Assembly (NCBI RefSeq): GCF_009828095.1
Contig: NZ_WTYP01000001.1
Span: forward strand, 1,612,001 to 1,676,000
Reading direction: 5' to 3'
DNA: 64,000 nucleotides
Source: Pontixanthobacter luteolus
GTDB lineage: Bacteria; Pseudomonadota; Alphaproteobacteria; Sphingomonadales; Sphingomonadaceae
Positions 35,817 through 44,393 of this stretch are shown here, piece after piece. The stretch's first letter is position 1. Each line of letters starts with the position of its first letter. The position numbers were made by a program, and so were the translations under genes. The notes below the pieces were generated by a model. It searched no databases. It worked only from the letters and a program-made list of their open reading frames with translations, and had not been told where the DNA came from.

Positions 35817-37262
35817 ATGCTTCCGCAAGTCATCATTATTGGTCGTCCCAATGTCGGGAAATCGACCCTGTTCAATCGCCTGGTGGGCAAAAAGCTCGCG
35901 CTGGTCGACGATCAGCCGGGCGTCACCCGCGACCGCCGTTCCGGCGACGCCGAAATTGCCGGCCTGAAATTCGAGGTGGTCGACACCGCTGGCTGGGAAG
36001 ATGATGATCCGCACACCCTGCCCGGCCGGATGCGCAAACAGACCGAAGTCAGCCTGATCGGTGCCGATGCCGCGATGATGGTGATTGATGCCCGCGCGGG
36101 CGTCACCACTCTGGACGAAGAAATCGCGCTCTGGCTGCGCAGCCAGAAAGTGCCTGTGGTGATGGTCTGCAACAAGGCGGAAGGAAAAGCCGCCGAAGCA
36201 GGCATTTTCGAAAGCTACGCGCTCGGCTTTGGTGATCCGGTTCCGGTTTCTGCGGAACACGGCGAAGGCATCGCCGACCTGTTTGGCGCGCTGTGGCCGA
36301 TCATCGGCGACAGCGAAGCGCGGATCGAAGCGGAAGAAAAAGCCGCTGCGGAAGCGAAAGCTACCAAGGTCCAGCAAGATCGCGACGCTGCCGAGGAAGC
36401 AGGCGAGGTCTATGAAGAAATCTACGAGGACATCGAAGGCCCGCTGAAGCTCGCCATCGTTGGCCGCCCGAATGCGGGCAAAAGCACTCTGATCAACCGC
36501 TTGCTGGGCGAAGACCGTTTGCTGACCGGCCCCGAAGCGGGGATCACCCGCGATTCGATCGCCGTGGATTGGAAATGGACCGATCCGCGCAGCGGTGAGG
36601 AACGCGACATCCGCCTGATCGACACCGCGGGCATGCGTAAGCGCGCCAAGGTCACCGACAAGCTGGAAAAACTCGCGGTACAGGATGCCAAACTGGCAGT
36701 CGATTTCGCCGAAGTCGTGGTGTTACTACTCGATGCGACCAAGGGGCTTGAACATCAGGACCTCAAGATCGCCAGTCAGGTGGTCGAGGAAGGCCGTGCA
36801 CTGATGATCGCGATCAACAAGTGGGATGTTGCCGAAAACGCGTCCAGCCTGTTCAACGGAATCAAGGAAGCGCTGAACGATGGGCTTGCCCAGGTTCGCG
36901 GCGTCCCCCTGTTTGCCGTATCCGCGAAAACCGGGAAAGGGCTCGACACCATGCTTGGCGCGGCGTTCGAACTGCGCAAGACCTGGTCCAAGCGTGTGCC
37001 GACGGCAGCGCTCAACCGCTGGTTCGACGACGCACTCAACGCCAATCCGCCGCCCGCACCAAAAGGCAAGCGGATCAAACTGCGCTATATCACGCAGGTC
37101 GGCACCCGCCCGCCCCGTTTCGTTGTGTTCGGGACCCGTCTGGACATGTTGCCCACCAGCTATGAACGCTATCTGGTTAACGGCATCCGCCGCCAGCTTG
37201 GCTTTGATGCCGTGCCGGTGCGGGTGAACCTGAAAAGTCCAAAGAACCCTTTCGCCAGCTGA
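35817..37262 (+). CDS. der: Ribosome-assembly GTPase Der (EngA)
   Basis: The 481-residue protein has two tandem GTPase domains, each with a complete P-loop (GRPNVGKSTLFNRL near 8; GRPNAGKSTLINRL near 217), DTAG switch and NKxD-type motif. A C-terminal KH-like domain binds rRNA. It is needed for 50S subunit maturation. The two domains are joined by an acidic, Glu/Ala-rich linker around 170-205. I start at ATG before LPQVIIIGRPN; fourteen extra upstream residues would be unusual for Der. Confidence 0.97.
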   Translation: MLPQVIIIGRPNVGKSTLFNRLVGKKLALVDDQPGVTRDRRSGDAEIAGLKFEVVDTAGWEDDDPHTLPGRMRKQTEVSLIGADAAMMVIDARAGVTTLDEEIALWLRSQKVPVVMVCNKAEGKAAEAGIFESYALGFGDPVPVSAEHGEGIADLFGALWPIIGDSEARIEAEEKAAAEAKATKVQQDRDAAEEAGEVYEEIYEDIEGPLKLAIVGRPNAGKSTLINRLLGEDRLLTGPEAGITRDSIAVDWKWTDPRSGEERDIRLIDTAGMRKRAKVTDKLEKLAVQDAKLAVDFAEVVVLLLDATKGLEHQDLKIASQVVEEGRALMIAINKWDVAENASSLFNGIKEALNDGLAQVRGVPLFAVSAKTGKGLDTMLGAAFELRKTWSKRVPTAALNRWFDDALNANPPPAPKGKRIKLRYITQVGTRPPRFVVFGTRLDMLPTSYERYLVNGIRRQLGFDAVPVRVNLKSPKNPFAS

Positions 37263-37386
37263 CAAGCCGGTGCCTGAATGAAGGCGGTGGGCGAGCGCTA
37301 TATTTCGATGACGATCGTCCACGCATCGTCTATTTACGGCAGTTAGCCGACGAGATTTTGCGCAAACTCAGGAAAGACAAATTGCT

Positions 37387-37908
37387 GTGATCCCACTGCT
37401 CGCCGAAGCCGGAATCGCCACCGAACTGATCGAGCGCACCGCAAGTACGCTGCGGGTGCAAGAGATTGTCCAGCTCAGCCTTGCGCCGGTATTCCTGCTG
37501 GCGGCAATCGGTGCCGTTTTGAACGTTATGAACGCACGGCTGATATGGATCGTCGACCGGATCAACGGGATCGAGCAGGCGCGGGAAAGCGGCCTTGCAG
37601 GACGCGAGGCAGAAGAATTACCCGCCTTGCGCCAGCGCCAGTCCTATTCGCAGATTGCAGTCAATCTGAGCACGGCTGCGGCGCTGACGATCTGTCTGGT
37701 CGTCGCCCTGCTGTTCGTCAGCGCATTCATCCGCCCTCAAATCGGGACGGCTGTCGCGATTGCATGGATCTTCACCATGGTCCTGTTGATTGCAGCGCTC
37801 GGCCTGTTCCTGCTGGAAACGCGGTTGGCAACCGCGTCGGCGAGGGAAAGGCGCAAGATGAGCCGCGAAATCCTCGAAAAACGTGCCGCCGAGGACGCAG
37901 AAAGCTAA
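37387..37908 (+). CDS. DUF2721 integral membrane protein
   Basis: The 173-residue protein has three hydrophobic helices (LAPVFLLAAIGAVLNVMNARL, AALTICLVVALLFVSAFI, IAWIFTMVLLIAALGLFLLE) separated by a charged loop, matching the DUF2721 family. Function is unknown. The start is GTG with AGGAAAG upstream at long spacing. The 124 bases after der carry no convincing gene. It is convergent with bfr with six bases between stops. Confidence 0.8.
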   Translation: MIPLLAEAGIATELIERTASTLRVQEIVQLSLAPVFLLAAIGAVLNVMNARLIWIVDRINGIEQARESGLAGREAEELPALRQRQSYSQIAVNLSTAAALTICLVVALLFVSAFIRPQIGTAVAIAWIFTMVLLIAALGLFLLETRLATASARERRKMSREILEKRAAEDAES

Positions 37909-37914
37909 GCGCCT

Positions 37915-38397
37915 TTACTCTTCGCCTGCGGGTTTGCTCTGCAACTGGGCATAGTTTTGCAGACCCATCTGCTCGATCATATCAAACTGGGTTTCGAGGA
38001 AATCGACGTGTTCTTCCTCGCTCGAGAGGATGCTGGAAAACAGGTCACGGCTGACAAAGTCGCGCACGCTTTCACAATACTCGATAGCCTCCTTCAGCAG
38101 CGGAATTGCATCCTCTTCCATCGCCAGATCAGCCTTGAGGATTTCCTCGACCGTTTCACCCACTCGCAGCTTGTGGATCGCCTGAAAATTAGGAAGGCCG
38201 CTCAGGAACAGGATGCGCCCCGCCAGCTGATCGGCATGCTTCATCTCGTCGATCGATTCGTGGCGCTCGTATTCGGCGAGCTTGGCCATCCCCCAATCAT
38301 CCAGCACCCGGTAATGCAGCCAGTACTGGTTGATCGCCGTCAATTCGTTGGTCAGCGCCTTGTTGAGGAATTCGATGACTTTTGGATCGCCCTTCAT
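37915..38397 (-). CDS. bfr: Bacterioferritin
   Basis: The 161-residue subunit of the 24-mer iron store has the ferroxidase ligands in place: E18 (NELTAINQYWLHY), E51 and H54 with the heme Met between them (ESIDEMKHADQL), E94, and E127/H130 (SSEEEHVDFLE). AGGAGCGGGG precedes the ATG. It oxidises Fe2+ and stores it as ferric mineral. bfd lies 123 bases upstream on the same strand, consistent with coordinated storage and release of iron. Confidence 0.96.
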   Translation of the reverse strand: MKGDPKVIEFLNKALTNELTAINQYWLHYRVLDDWGMAKLAEYERHESIDEMKHADQLAGRILFLSGLPNFQAIHKLRVGETVEEILKADLAMEEDAIPLLKEAIEYCESVRDFVSRDLFSSILSSEEEHVDFLETQFDMIEQMGLQNYAQLQSKPAGEE

Positions 38398-38520
38398 GGC
38401 CCCGCTCCTATCTGAATTTCGTTGTAGCAACATGCGCCGCGCGCGCCGAGAAATGCAAGGACTCAGAGCAAAAAACGGCAGAATTCCGCCAGTTGCGAGT
38501 GATTTGCGTTAGTAAGAAAA

Positions 38521-38712
38521 CTATTCCGCGTAAGCCGGCATGAGCGCCATTTCGCGCTCTTCGGAAACGATCGCCTCGGCATCGTCCAGGCACTGGCCGC
38601 AATTGGGCCGTTTGCCGAGCGCGGCATAGACCGCTTCCGCATCACCTGCGGTTGAACAGGCAGCGCGCCGCAGATCGGTTTCGCGGATGGCATTGCAAAT
38701 GCAGATGTACAA
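38521..38712 (-). CDS. bfd: Bacterioferritin-associated ferredoxin
   Basis: The 63-residue [2Fe-2S] protein reduces the bacterioferritin heme to release iron. The four cysteines form the Bfd pattern: CIC near the N-terminus and CGQC near residue 39 (GKRPNCGQCLDDAEAIV). The start is TTG (read as Met) before YICICNAIRE, supported by GGAG about 10 bases upstream; longer readings pass back toward the promoter. The promoter is overlapped by two palindromes likely bound by an iron-responsive repressor. Confidence 0.9.
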   Translation of the reverse strand: MYICICNAIRETDLRRAACSTAGDAEAVYAALGKRPNCGQCLDDAEAIVSEEREMALMPAYAE

Positions 38713-38740
38713 AGGCGATTCTCCAACAAGAACACCTCGG

Positions 38741-38791
38741 ATAATAATGCGACTAATTCGCAATAGCAAGTCTCTTGCGAATTAGTCGCAA
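38741..38791 (-). promoter_or_regulatory. bfd promoter with two Fur-like operators
   Basis: Minus-strand promoter TTGCTA (38769-38764), 17 bases, TATTAT (38746-38741). Two near-identical dyads of the form TTGCGA-N5-TCGCAA lie at 38747-38763 (filling the spacer) and 38775-38791 (just upstream of -35). Together they form a perfect 16-bp inverted repeat, 38748-38763 with 38775-38790. Placement fits repression, and bfd is iron-repressed in other bacteria. The dyad resembles Fur-type sites. Confidence 0.6.
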
Positions 38792-38794
38792 AGA

Positions 38795-38824
38795 AGCCGC
38801 CCTCCCCGTTGAGGGAAGGCGGCT
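38795..38824 (-). terminator. Probable terminator of the SPOR lipoprotein gene
   Basis: On the minus strand AGCCGCCTTCCC pairs with GGGAGGGCGGCT (one bulge) and is followed by TTCTTT. It is 37 bases after the stop of the upstream gene. Confidence 0.6.
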
Positions 38825-38860
38825 CTCGCTGTTGTCTTTGGTTTTACAGCTTATCGCGGA

Positions 38861-40261
38861 TTAGCGGCTTGCCATCCGGATGCCGGTATCAACTGCACCT
38901 GGAAGCGGCTTGTTCGCTGCCCAGGTGATGCAGCCCTGGTTCCGCGATTTGACGCTCGAGCACATGTTCTTGGCGCTCGCGCGCTGGAAACCGCCGGCGG
39001 ACACACGGTAATATGTTTTCCCGCGAACCACCGCCTTGGTGATGACCATGTCAGAATTGGCCAGCTGCGAATACCGCTTGGAATAGATGCCCCAAGCGCG
39101 CTTTGCCGCTGCTTCGCTGGAGAATGAGCCGAGCTGGATCAGATGCTCGCCGGCAACCGCATCGCGGCCTTCGGCAGACGCTGCCTGAATGGCGGCTTTC
39201 GGCTTAGGCTTATAGCCAGCCGGAGCTTTCTGAACCACCGGGTTCGAAACGAAACGCTTAGTGCTTTGCGCAACCTTGGCAAGTGTCGGTCCGGCCGGAG
39301 CCTCTTCGACAAATGCAGCTTCGAAATCTTGCTGAGCCTTGACCGGCGGAGCAGCATAGGCGGCAACCGTTTCAGTCGGTGCAGGAGCCGAAGCCGATCC
39401 CGAAGGAGCGCCGAGCGGCGGGAGTTCATAAGACGATGCGCTGCTTGCCACCGCCGTTGCAGGCGATGGTGTAGCGACAGGTGCCAAAGGCGCAGGCGCC
39501 TGAGCGGCTGCTTCTGCTGCCAGCATCTGCGTGCTTGGATGGTTGTTCAGCGCCAGCATGGCCGGCTGTCCGGTATCGCCCACCACCGGCACGTCCAGCA
39601 AATTGGCGACACGGACCTGGAACTGCGCCGGAGCTGCGCTTTGCGCCCATTCAGCGATCCGGTCGTTGATCTGGTCTGCAGGCACATCTTCTGCCGCCAT
39701 CAGGCGGGCAGAGCGCCAATCGCCCTTGAGTGCGTAGGCATAGGCCAGGTTCTGTCGAACCTTTGCCGTGTTCTGGCCGCCGCGCAGGGCATTGCCCAGA
39801 ATGTGCACGCCGCGATCCGGATCGCCAGCAAGGGCAAAGGCGAGGCCGAGGTCGGAAGCGTCGATGTCATCGCGCCACTGGTCCAGCACCGCCTGTGCGG
39901 CGCGGAAATCACCGGCAGCGATTTCTGCGAGAGAATAGCTCAGCGCGGTGCGCGCGCTGTTATCGCCAAGGTCCATCGCATCCTTGAATGTTGCGGCTGC
40001 CGATTGGAAGCGCCCTGCCTCCATATAGGTCGCGCCGAGCATTGCGCGGTAGGATGCGTTGCGCGGATCGGCCAGCACGGCCTCTTCAGCATGGGAAACG
40101 GCCTGGCTGGTTTTGCCTTTGACAAGCGCAGTTTGCGCCTTGTTGACTGAATATTCGGCGTGCGGTGCAGCCTTCGTGGTGCATCCGGCAAGCGCAGTCG
40201 TCGCCAGTGCGGTGGTCACCGCCAGCATGATCGCCCGGTTGTTATTGGCTATCTTCGGCAT
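38861..40261 (-). CDS. TPR-repeat lipoprotein with C-terminal SPOR domain
   Basis: The 466-residue protein has a lipobox LAGC near residue 26, so it is probably a lipoprotein. Tetratricopeptide-like helices fill about 40-200 (SHAEEAVLADPRNASYRAMLGATYMEAGRF). An Ala/Pro-rich linker follows (about 240-370), then a SPOR domain (EHLIQLGSFSSEAAAKRAWG to VSAGGFQRASAKNMC). SPOR domains bind peptidoglycan lacking stem peptides at division sites. It is the last gene of a likely operon ParA, RHH-like, this gene, and has its own terminator. Confidence 0.88.
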   Translation of the reverse strand: MPKIANNNRAIMLAVTTALATTALAGCTTKAAPHAEYSVNKAQTALVKGKTSQAVSHAEEAVLADPRNASYRAMLGATYMEAGRFQSAAATFKDAMDLGDNSARTALSYSLAEIAAGDFRAAQAVLDQWRDDIDASDLGLAFALAGDPDRGVHILGNALRGGQNTAKVRQNLAYAYALKGDWRSARLMAAEDVPADQINDRIAEWAQSAAPAQFQVRVANLLDVPVVGDTGQPAMLALNNHPSTQMLAAEAAAQAPAPLAPVATPSPATAVASSASSYELPPLGAPSGSASAPAPTETVAAYAAPPVKAQQDFEAAFVEEAPAGPTLAKVAQSTKRFVSNPVVQKAPAGYKPKPKAAIQAASAEGRDAVAGEHLIQLGSFSSEAAAKRAWGIYSKRYSQLANSDMVITKAVVRGKTYYRVSAGGFQRASAKNMCSSVKSRNQGCITWAANKPLPGAVDTGIRMASR

Positions 40262-40278
40262 TGTCCGTTCCCCTTAGT

Positions 40279-40890
40279 TCAATCGGTCTTGCGCGCTTCG
40301 GCAGCGAGATTCTTCACATCGGGCATCTTGCCCAGAAATTGATCGAGCGCTTCGGTCAGCAATTGCTGCGCGCTGCGATTGCGAAGCGTACTGGCAAGTC
40401 GCAGTTTGAGATGGCGCTCCGCGTCGAGACGCAGAGTGAAAGCAGCCCGCTTGCCGCGTTCAAGAGCAGAGCGGCGCGGACGTTTAGGCGCCGCCGCTAC
40501 AGCCTCTGAATGGGCCGGTTGCACCGCGGGATTGCGGGCAGACGGCTCTTCATGCTGTGCGTGGATCTGTTCAGCGATGGCTTCCTGCTGGCGGCGTACC
40601 TCGGGCTTTTCCATCAGCGGGGCGTGCAGTGCAGCCTCCGCCTTTTCAGCCAGAGCCTCAGCCTCTGCGGCCATTTCCGCATTTGCGGGTTCAGGCGTCA
40701 GGTTCAGCACTTTCCCGTCGTGATGCGATTCGGGCTCTTCGCCCATATCGTTCCAGCCCAGGTCTTCCAGATTATGTGCAGCGTTGCTGCCGCTGGCCAA
40801 CGGGCCCAGCTGCGGACGCATGGCCGGCTTTGCGCCGCCTTTGCGCGCAAGCAGGGTCGGCCCCAGCGATGCGAAATTTGATTCGTCCAT
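40279..40890 (-). CDS. Hypothetical protein with ribbon-helix-helix-like C-terminus, ParA partner candidate
   Basis: The 203-residue protein has a disordered, Glu/Ala/Pro-rich first two thirds and a basic C-terminal 60 residues, PKRPRRSALERGKRAAFTLRLDAERHLKLRLASTLRNRSAQQLLTEALDQFL in outline, which reads like a ribbon-helix-helix fold. It begins 21 bases after the orphan ParA stop and ends 17 bases before the SPOR lipoprotein. By position and by the basic stretch it could be the ParA partner that stimulates ATPase activity; that is inference. Confidence 0.7.
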   Translation of the reverse strand: MDESNFASLGPTLLARKGGAKPAMRPQLGPLASGSNAAHNLEDLGWNDMGEEPESHHDGKVLNLTPEPANAEMAAEAEALAEKAEAALHAPLMEKPEVRRQQEAIAEQIHAQHEEPSARNPAVQPAHSEAVAAAPKRPRRSALERGKRAAFTLRLDAERHLKLRLASTLRNRSAQQLLTEALDQFLGKMPDVKNLAAEARKTD

Positions 40891-40911
40891 GACCGTGCTC
40901 TCCGCCCTCGA

Positions 40912-41628
40912 TTACTGGGCGACCCGGCGGCCGAAGCCCCCGGCGGGACGGTGCGCGGGCGCAACCTGCGAAACAGAACCCGGCGCAGCAAACACTGTCC
41001 GGCGGAAATTCTTCTCGAGTCGGTCGGCCATGTAGTTCCACAGAGCGGTAACTTCCGCAGCAGAGCGGCTGTCCGGGTCGACTTCCATCACGGTGCGCCC
41101 GTCGATCATCGACGCGGCAAAGTCGGTGCGGTGATGCAGAGTGATCGGGGCAACCGTGCCGTGCTGTGACAGCGCGACCGCGGCTTCCGAAGTGATCTTG
41201 GCCTTGGGTGTCGCGGCATTGACGACGAACACCAGAGGTTTGCCGGCGCGTTCGCAAAGATCGACCGTTGCGCCAACGGCGCGAAGGTCATGCGGGCTTG
41301 GCCGGGTCGGCACGACGATCAGTTCAGCCACGCTGATGACAGACTGGATAGCCATTGTAATTGCTGGCGGGGTATCGATCACCGCCAGTTTGAATCCCTG
41401 CTGACGCAAGACCTGAAGGTCATTTGCCAGGCGAGCGACCGTGGTTTGCGCAAAGGCGGGATATTCCGCCTCGCGTTCGTTCCACCAGTCGGCCAGTGAT
41501 CCCTGCGGATCGATGTCGATCAGTACGACCGGGCCTGCCCCTGCGCGCTGCGCCTGAACTGCCAGATGTCCTGAAAGCGTGGTCTTGCCCGATCCACCCT
41601 TCTGCGATGCCAATGCCAGTACTCGCAA
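40912..41628 (-). CDS. Orphan ParA-family ATPase
   Basis: The 238-residue protein has the deviant Walker A KGGSGKTTLSGHLA near residue 10, the A' motif DIDPQGSLADWW and Walker B-like AVIDTPPA. This is the Soj/ParA group without an N-terminal DNA-binding domain. The start is TTG before RVLALASQKGG, supported by AGGGGGA nine bases upstream. No parB or parS is seen, so it is not the chromosome-partition ParA. It heads an operon with a possible partner and a SPOR lipoprotein, pointing to positioning of an envelope component. Confidence 0.87.
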   Translation of the reverse strand: MRVLALASQKGGSGKTTLSGHLAVQAQRAGAGPVVLIDIDPQGSLADWWNEREAEYPAFAQTTVARLANDLQVLRQQGFKLAVIDTPPAITMAIQSVISVAELIVVPTRPSPHDLRAVGATVDLCERAGKPLVFVVNAATPKAKITSEAAVALSQHGTVAPITLHHRTDFAASMIDGRTVMEVDPDSRSAAEVTALWNYMADRLEKNFRRTVFAAPGSVSQVAPAHRPAGGFGRRVAQ

Positions 41629-41853
41629 GGCCTGGTCCCCCTGAATTACGTTAACAAGCCGCCCAAATGCGGTTCGGAGACTGAATTCGCAGGATACCCC
41701 TAATTTTGAGTTAACGAGGATCACATGGCATATAGGCGTTTACGGCTTTTGCGGCGGGATACGGGCAATGCTTCCGATGGAAACTCTTTCCTAACGTCCT
41801 GTTCACTATAGAAGCCTGACGAATTCGGGACCTGGAAGGCTACGCAAGCGATT

Positions 41854-43026
41854 ATGAAGTTCAAATCAGCACTGAACTGTCTGGCGGCAGCAGCGGCAAT
41901 CATGCTCGCCGCCCCCGCAACAGCCGAACTGAATGCGGGATACGAAGCCTGGCACAAGGGTGACTATACCCGCGCGGTGGCTGAGTGGCGCGATCTTGCT
42001 GCGGCTGGCAACGCCGATGCGCAATACAATATGGCGCAGGCATACCGGCAGGGCAAAGGCGTAAAGAAAAACGAGAAGCAGGCCGAGATCCTCCTCGCCA
42101 AGGCTGCGGCCCAAGGGCACATCAAGGCGACCGACAATTACGGTTTGCTGCTGTTTCAAAGCGGGCGGCGGGAAGAGGCGATGCCGTATGTTACCGCAGC
42201 ATCCCAGCGCGGCAATCCATGGGCACAGTACCTTATCGGAATCAGCCATTTCAACGGCGACCTGCTGGAGAAAGACTGGGTCAAAGCCTACGCCTTGATG
42301 ACGCTGTCCAATTCGGCGAATTACGAACACGCAAAGGCTGCACTTGCGCAGATGGATGATTTCATTCCGCTGGACCAGCGCCAGCAGGCACAGCTTCTCG
42401 CGCAGAAACTCAAACGCGATGCTGATGCGAAATTTGCCAGCCAGAAGGCCGCAGAAGACCTTTCCATCGCAGCCGCCAATCCTGCAGCAGGCAGGCCAGC
42501 AAATGGCAATGTCGCGGTGTCCGGCCAACCGCTTCCCAGTTCTGCCAACCGCATTCCGCGGCCGGTTCAGGCTGTGACCCTGCCCCCATCGGTCGCAGCC
42601 GCACAGGCCGCGGTCGCAGAAGCGTCACGGGTTACCGGCACGGAAAGCCCGGCTAACGCCGGGGCTGACTTCACGCCGTCAACCTCGCGGAACCCGGTTC
42701 GTGCCGCGCGTGCGCCAGCCACTCAGGCCCAGCCACCTTCGGCTCCAGCGAGTGCAGCACCGAGGCCGAAACCGGCTCAGCAAGCCGCGCCCTCGGCTGA
42801 TGGACCGTGGCGGGTTCAGCTTGGCGCTTTCGGTGTAAGGGGCAATGCGGACAAGCTGTGGTCGCGGCTGTCGGCAAATGCTGCGCTAAGCGGCAAGCGC
42901 AAGCTGATTGTACCCGCGGGGAACCTCGTACGCCTGCAAGCCGGCGGTTTTGCCACGCAGTCGCAGGCACAGGCTGCCTGCAACACGCTGAAACGCAGTG
43001 GCCAGAATTGTCTCGTCACGCGCTGA
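41854..43026 (+). CDS. Secreted Sel1-repeat protein with C-terminal SPOR domain
   Basis: The 390-residue protein has a signal peptide ending in APATA and several Sel1/TPR-like repeats (AAAGNADAQYNMAQAYRQGKGVKKN, QRGNPWAQYLIGISHFNGD). A long Pro/Ala linker (about 215-315) leads to a SPOR domain (WRVQLGAFGVRGNADKLWSRL to LQAGGFATQSQAQAACNTL). It is probably periplasmic and binds denuded glycan strands. It is divergent from the ParA gene across 225 bases that hold both promoters but no clear motif I can name. Confidence 0.87.
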   Translation: MKFKSALNCLAAAAAIMLAAPATAELNAGYEAWHKGDYTRAVAEWRDLAAAGNADAQYNMAQAYRQGKGVKKNEKQAEILLAKAAAQGHIKATDNYGLLLFQSGRREEAMPYVTAASQRGNPWAQYLIGISHFNGDLLEKDWVKAYALMTLSNSANYEHAKAALAQMDDFIPLDQRQQAQLLAQKLKRDADAKFASQKAAEDLSIAAANPAAGRPANGNVAVSGQPLPSSANRIPRPVQAVTLPPSVAAAQAAVAEASRVTGTESPANAGADFTPSTSRNPVRAARAPATQAQPPSAPASAAPRPKPAQQAAPSADGPWRVQLGAFGVRGNADKLWSRLSANAALSGKRKLIVPAGNLVRLQAGGFATQSQAQAACNTLKRSGQNCLVTR

Positions 43027-43091
43027 CAGGAACAACACCGCTTACGCCAACCTGTTGCGCTGCTACAGCGGGCTGAGCGAGGTACGAAAAA

Positions 43092-44387
43092 ATGAGTGAT
43101 ACCGCTGCGCAAGCGCGCGCTGACAATGACGCACAAGGCCAGCTTGCTCCGGATAGCACGCCCGATTCTGGCAGCCGCATCGGTAGCCTGGATTTCATCC
43201 GCGGAATCGCTGTGCTTGGCATTCTGGCGGCGAATATCATCGCATTTGGTCAGCCTTTCGGCGCGTATATGTGGCCCGAGGCATTCCTGTCCCCGCCCGG
43301 CCCGTACAGCGACACCCTGTGGCTGGCGCAGTTCGTATTTATCGATGGCAAAATGCGCGCTCTGTTCGCGATCCTGTTTGGCGCGGGAATGTATCTGTTC
43401 CTGCAGAATGCATGGGCCAAAGGGCTCAGCAGCTGGCTTCAGGCAAGGCGCCTCGTATTCCTGCTTGCGTTCGGATTGATCCACTTCTTCTTCATCTGGA
43501 AGGGGGACATACTGGTCTATTATGCGCTGACCGGACTGATCGCCCTGATGTTCGTGAAAATGCGTGCGGAAACGCAGCTAAAGCTCGGAATTTTGGGCTA
43601 TATTGCCGGGGCGATCCTGTATGCGGGGATGATGGTGCCGCTGCATTTCATCGCCGACACGCCGTTTGGTGAAAATGCCGCAATGTCCGAAACGCGCGCC
43701 GGGCTGGAGGAAACAAAGCGGCAAGTCCTGCACGACGATAAGGTTGAAAGTGCCATTATCAGCGATGGTGATTACCCGGCCTATGTGACGCATAATCTGG
43801 TTGAACATGGCCCCGATCCGCTGATCAACATGCTGATTTTCGGGATCGAGATTTTGCCGCTGATGTTGCTCGGCATGGCGCTGTACCGAATCGGTATGTT
43901 CGATGGGCAGCTGGACCGAAAGGAACAGCGCATGTGGGGCTGGCTGGGCCTTGGCACAGGCGCAGCGTTGTCGCTGGGATTGGGTCTGTGGGCGCTGTCG
44001 ACCGGCCCATCATATTACGGCTCGCTCGCCGCGTTTGTTGGCCTGTCACCGATACCCCGGCTGATGATGGCGCTGGGTCTGGCGGCCTTGCTGGCGCTTT
44101 ACGCGCCGCGCGCAAAAGGCTGGCTTGGCGAACGGCTGAGCGCTGCCGGACGGATGGCGTTTTCCAACTATCTGGGCACGTCAATCCTGATGATTTCAGT
44201 GTTCCATGGCTGGGGCCTCGGCCTGTTCGGCGAACTGACCCGGGCGCAGCTGTATCTCGTGGTACTTGGCGCATGGATCGTCATGCTGGCGTGGTCGAAA
44301 CCGTGGCTCGGCCGGTTCAGATACGGTCCGCTGGAATGGCTCTGGCGCTGCCTGACTTACGGAAAGCGCGTCCCGCTACGGAGATAG
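43092..44387 (+). CDS. DUF418 multi-pass membrane protein
   Basis: The 431-residue protein has about ten membrane helices and the DUF418 hallmarks: SRIGSLDFIRGIAVLGILAANIIAF near the start and GRMAFSNYLGTSIL with the C-terminal GPLEWLWRCLTYG. Members such as YeiB resemble acyltransferase-3-type membrane proteins, but function is unproven. A disordered polar 30-residue N-terminus precedes the first helix. It is convergent with the dihydroorotase-like gene with six bases between them. Confidence 0.9.
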   Translation: MSDTAAQARADNDAQGQLAPDSTPDSGSRIGSLDFIRGIAVLGILAANIIAFGQPFGAYMWPEAFLSPPGPYSDTLWLAQFVFIDGKMRALFAILFGAGMYLFLQNAWAKGLSSWLQARRLVFLLAFGLIHFFFIWKGDILVYYALTGLIALMFVKMRAETQLKLGILGYIAGAILYAGMMVPLHFIADTPFGENAAMSETRAGLEETKRQVLHDDKVESAIISDGDYPAYVTHNLVEHGPDPLINMLIFGIEILPLMLLGMALYRIGMFDGQLDRKEQRMWGWLGLGTGAALSLGLGLWALSTGPSYYGSLAAFVGLSPIPRLMMALGLAALLALYAPRAKGWLGERLSAAGRMAFSNYLGTSILMISVFHGWGLGLFGELTRAQLYLVVLGAWIVMLAWSKPWLGRFRYGPLEWLWRCLTYGKRVPLRR

Positions 44388-44393
44388 CTGCGT

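Noticed and set aside
37278-37350. Short frame between der and the DUF2721 gene
   Set aside because: It would encode about 20 residues with no ribosome-binding site or recognisable feature.
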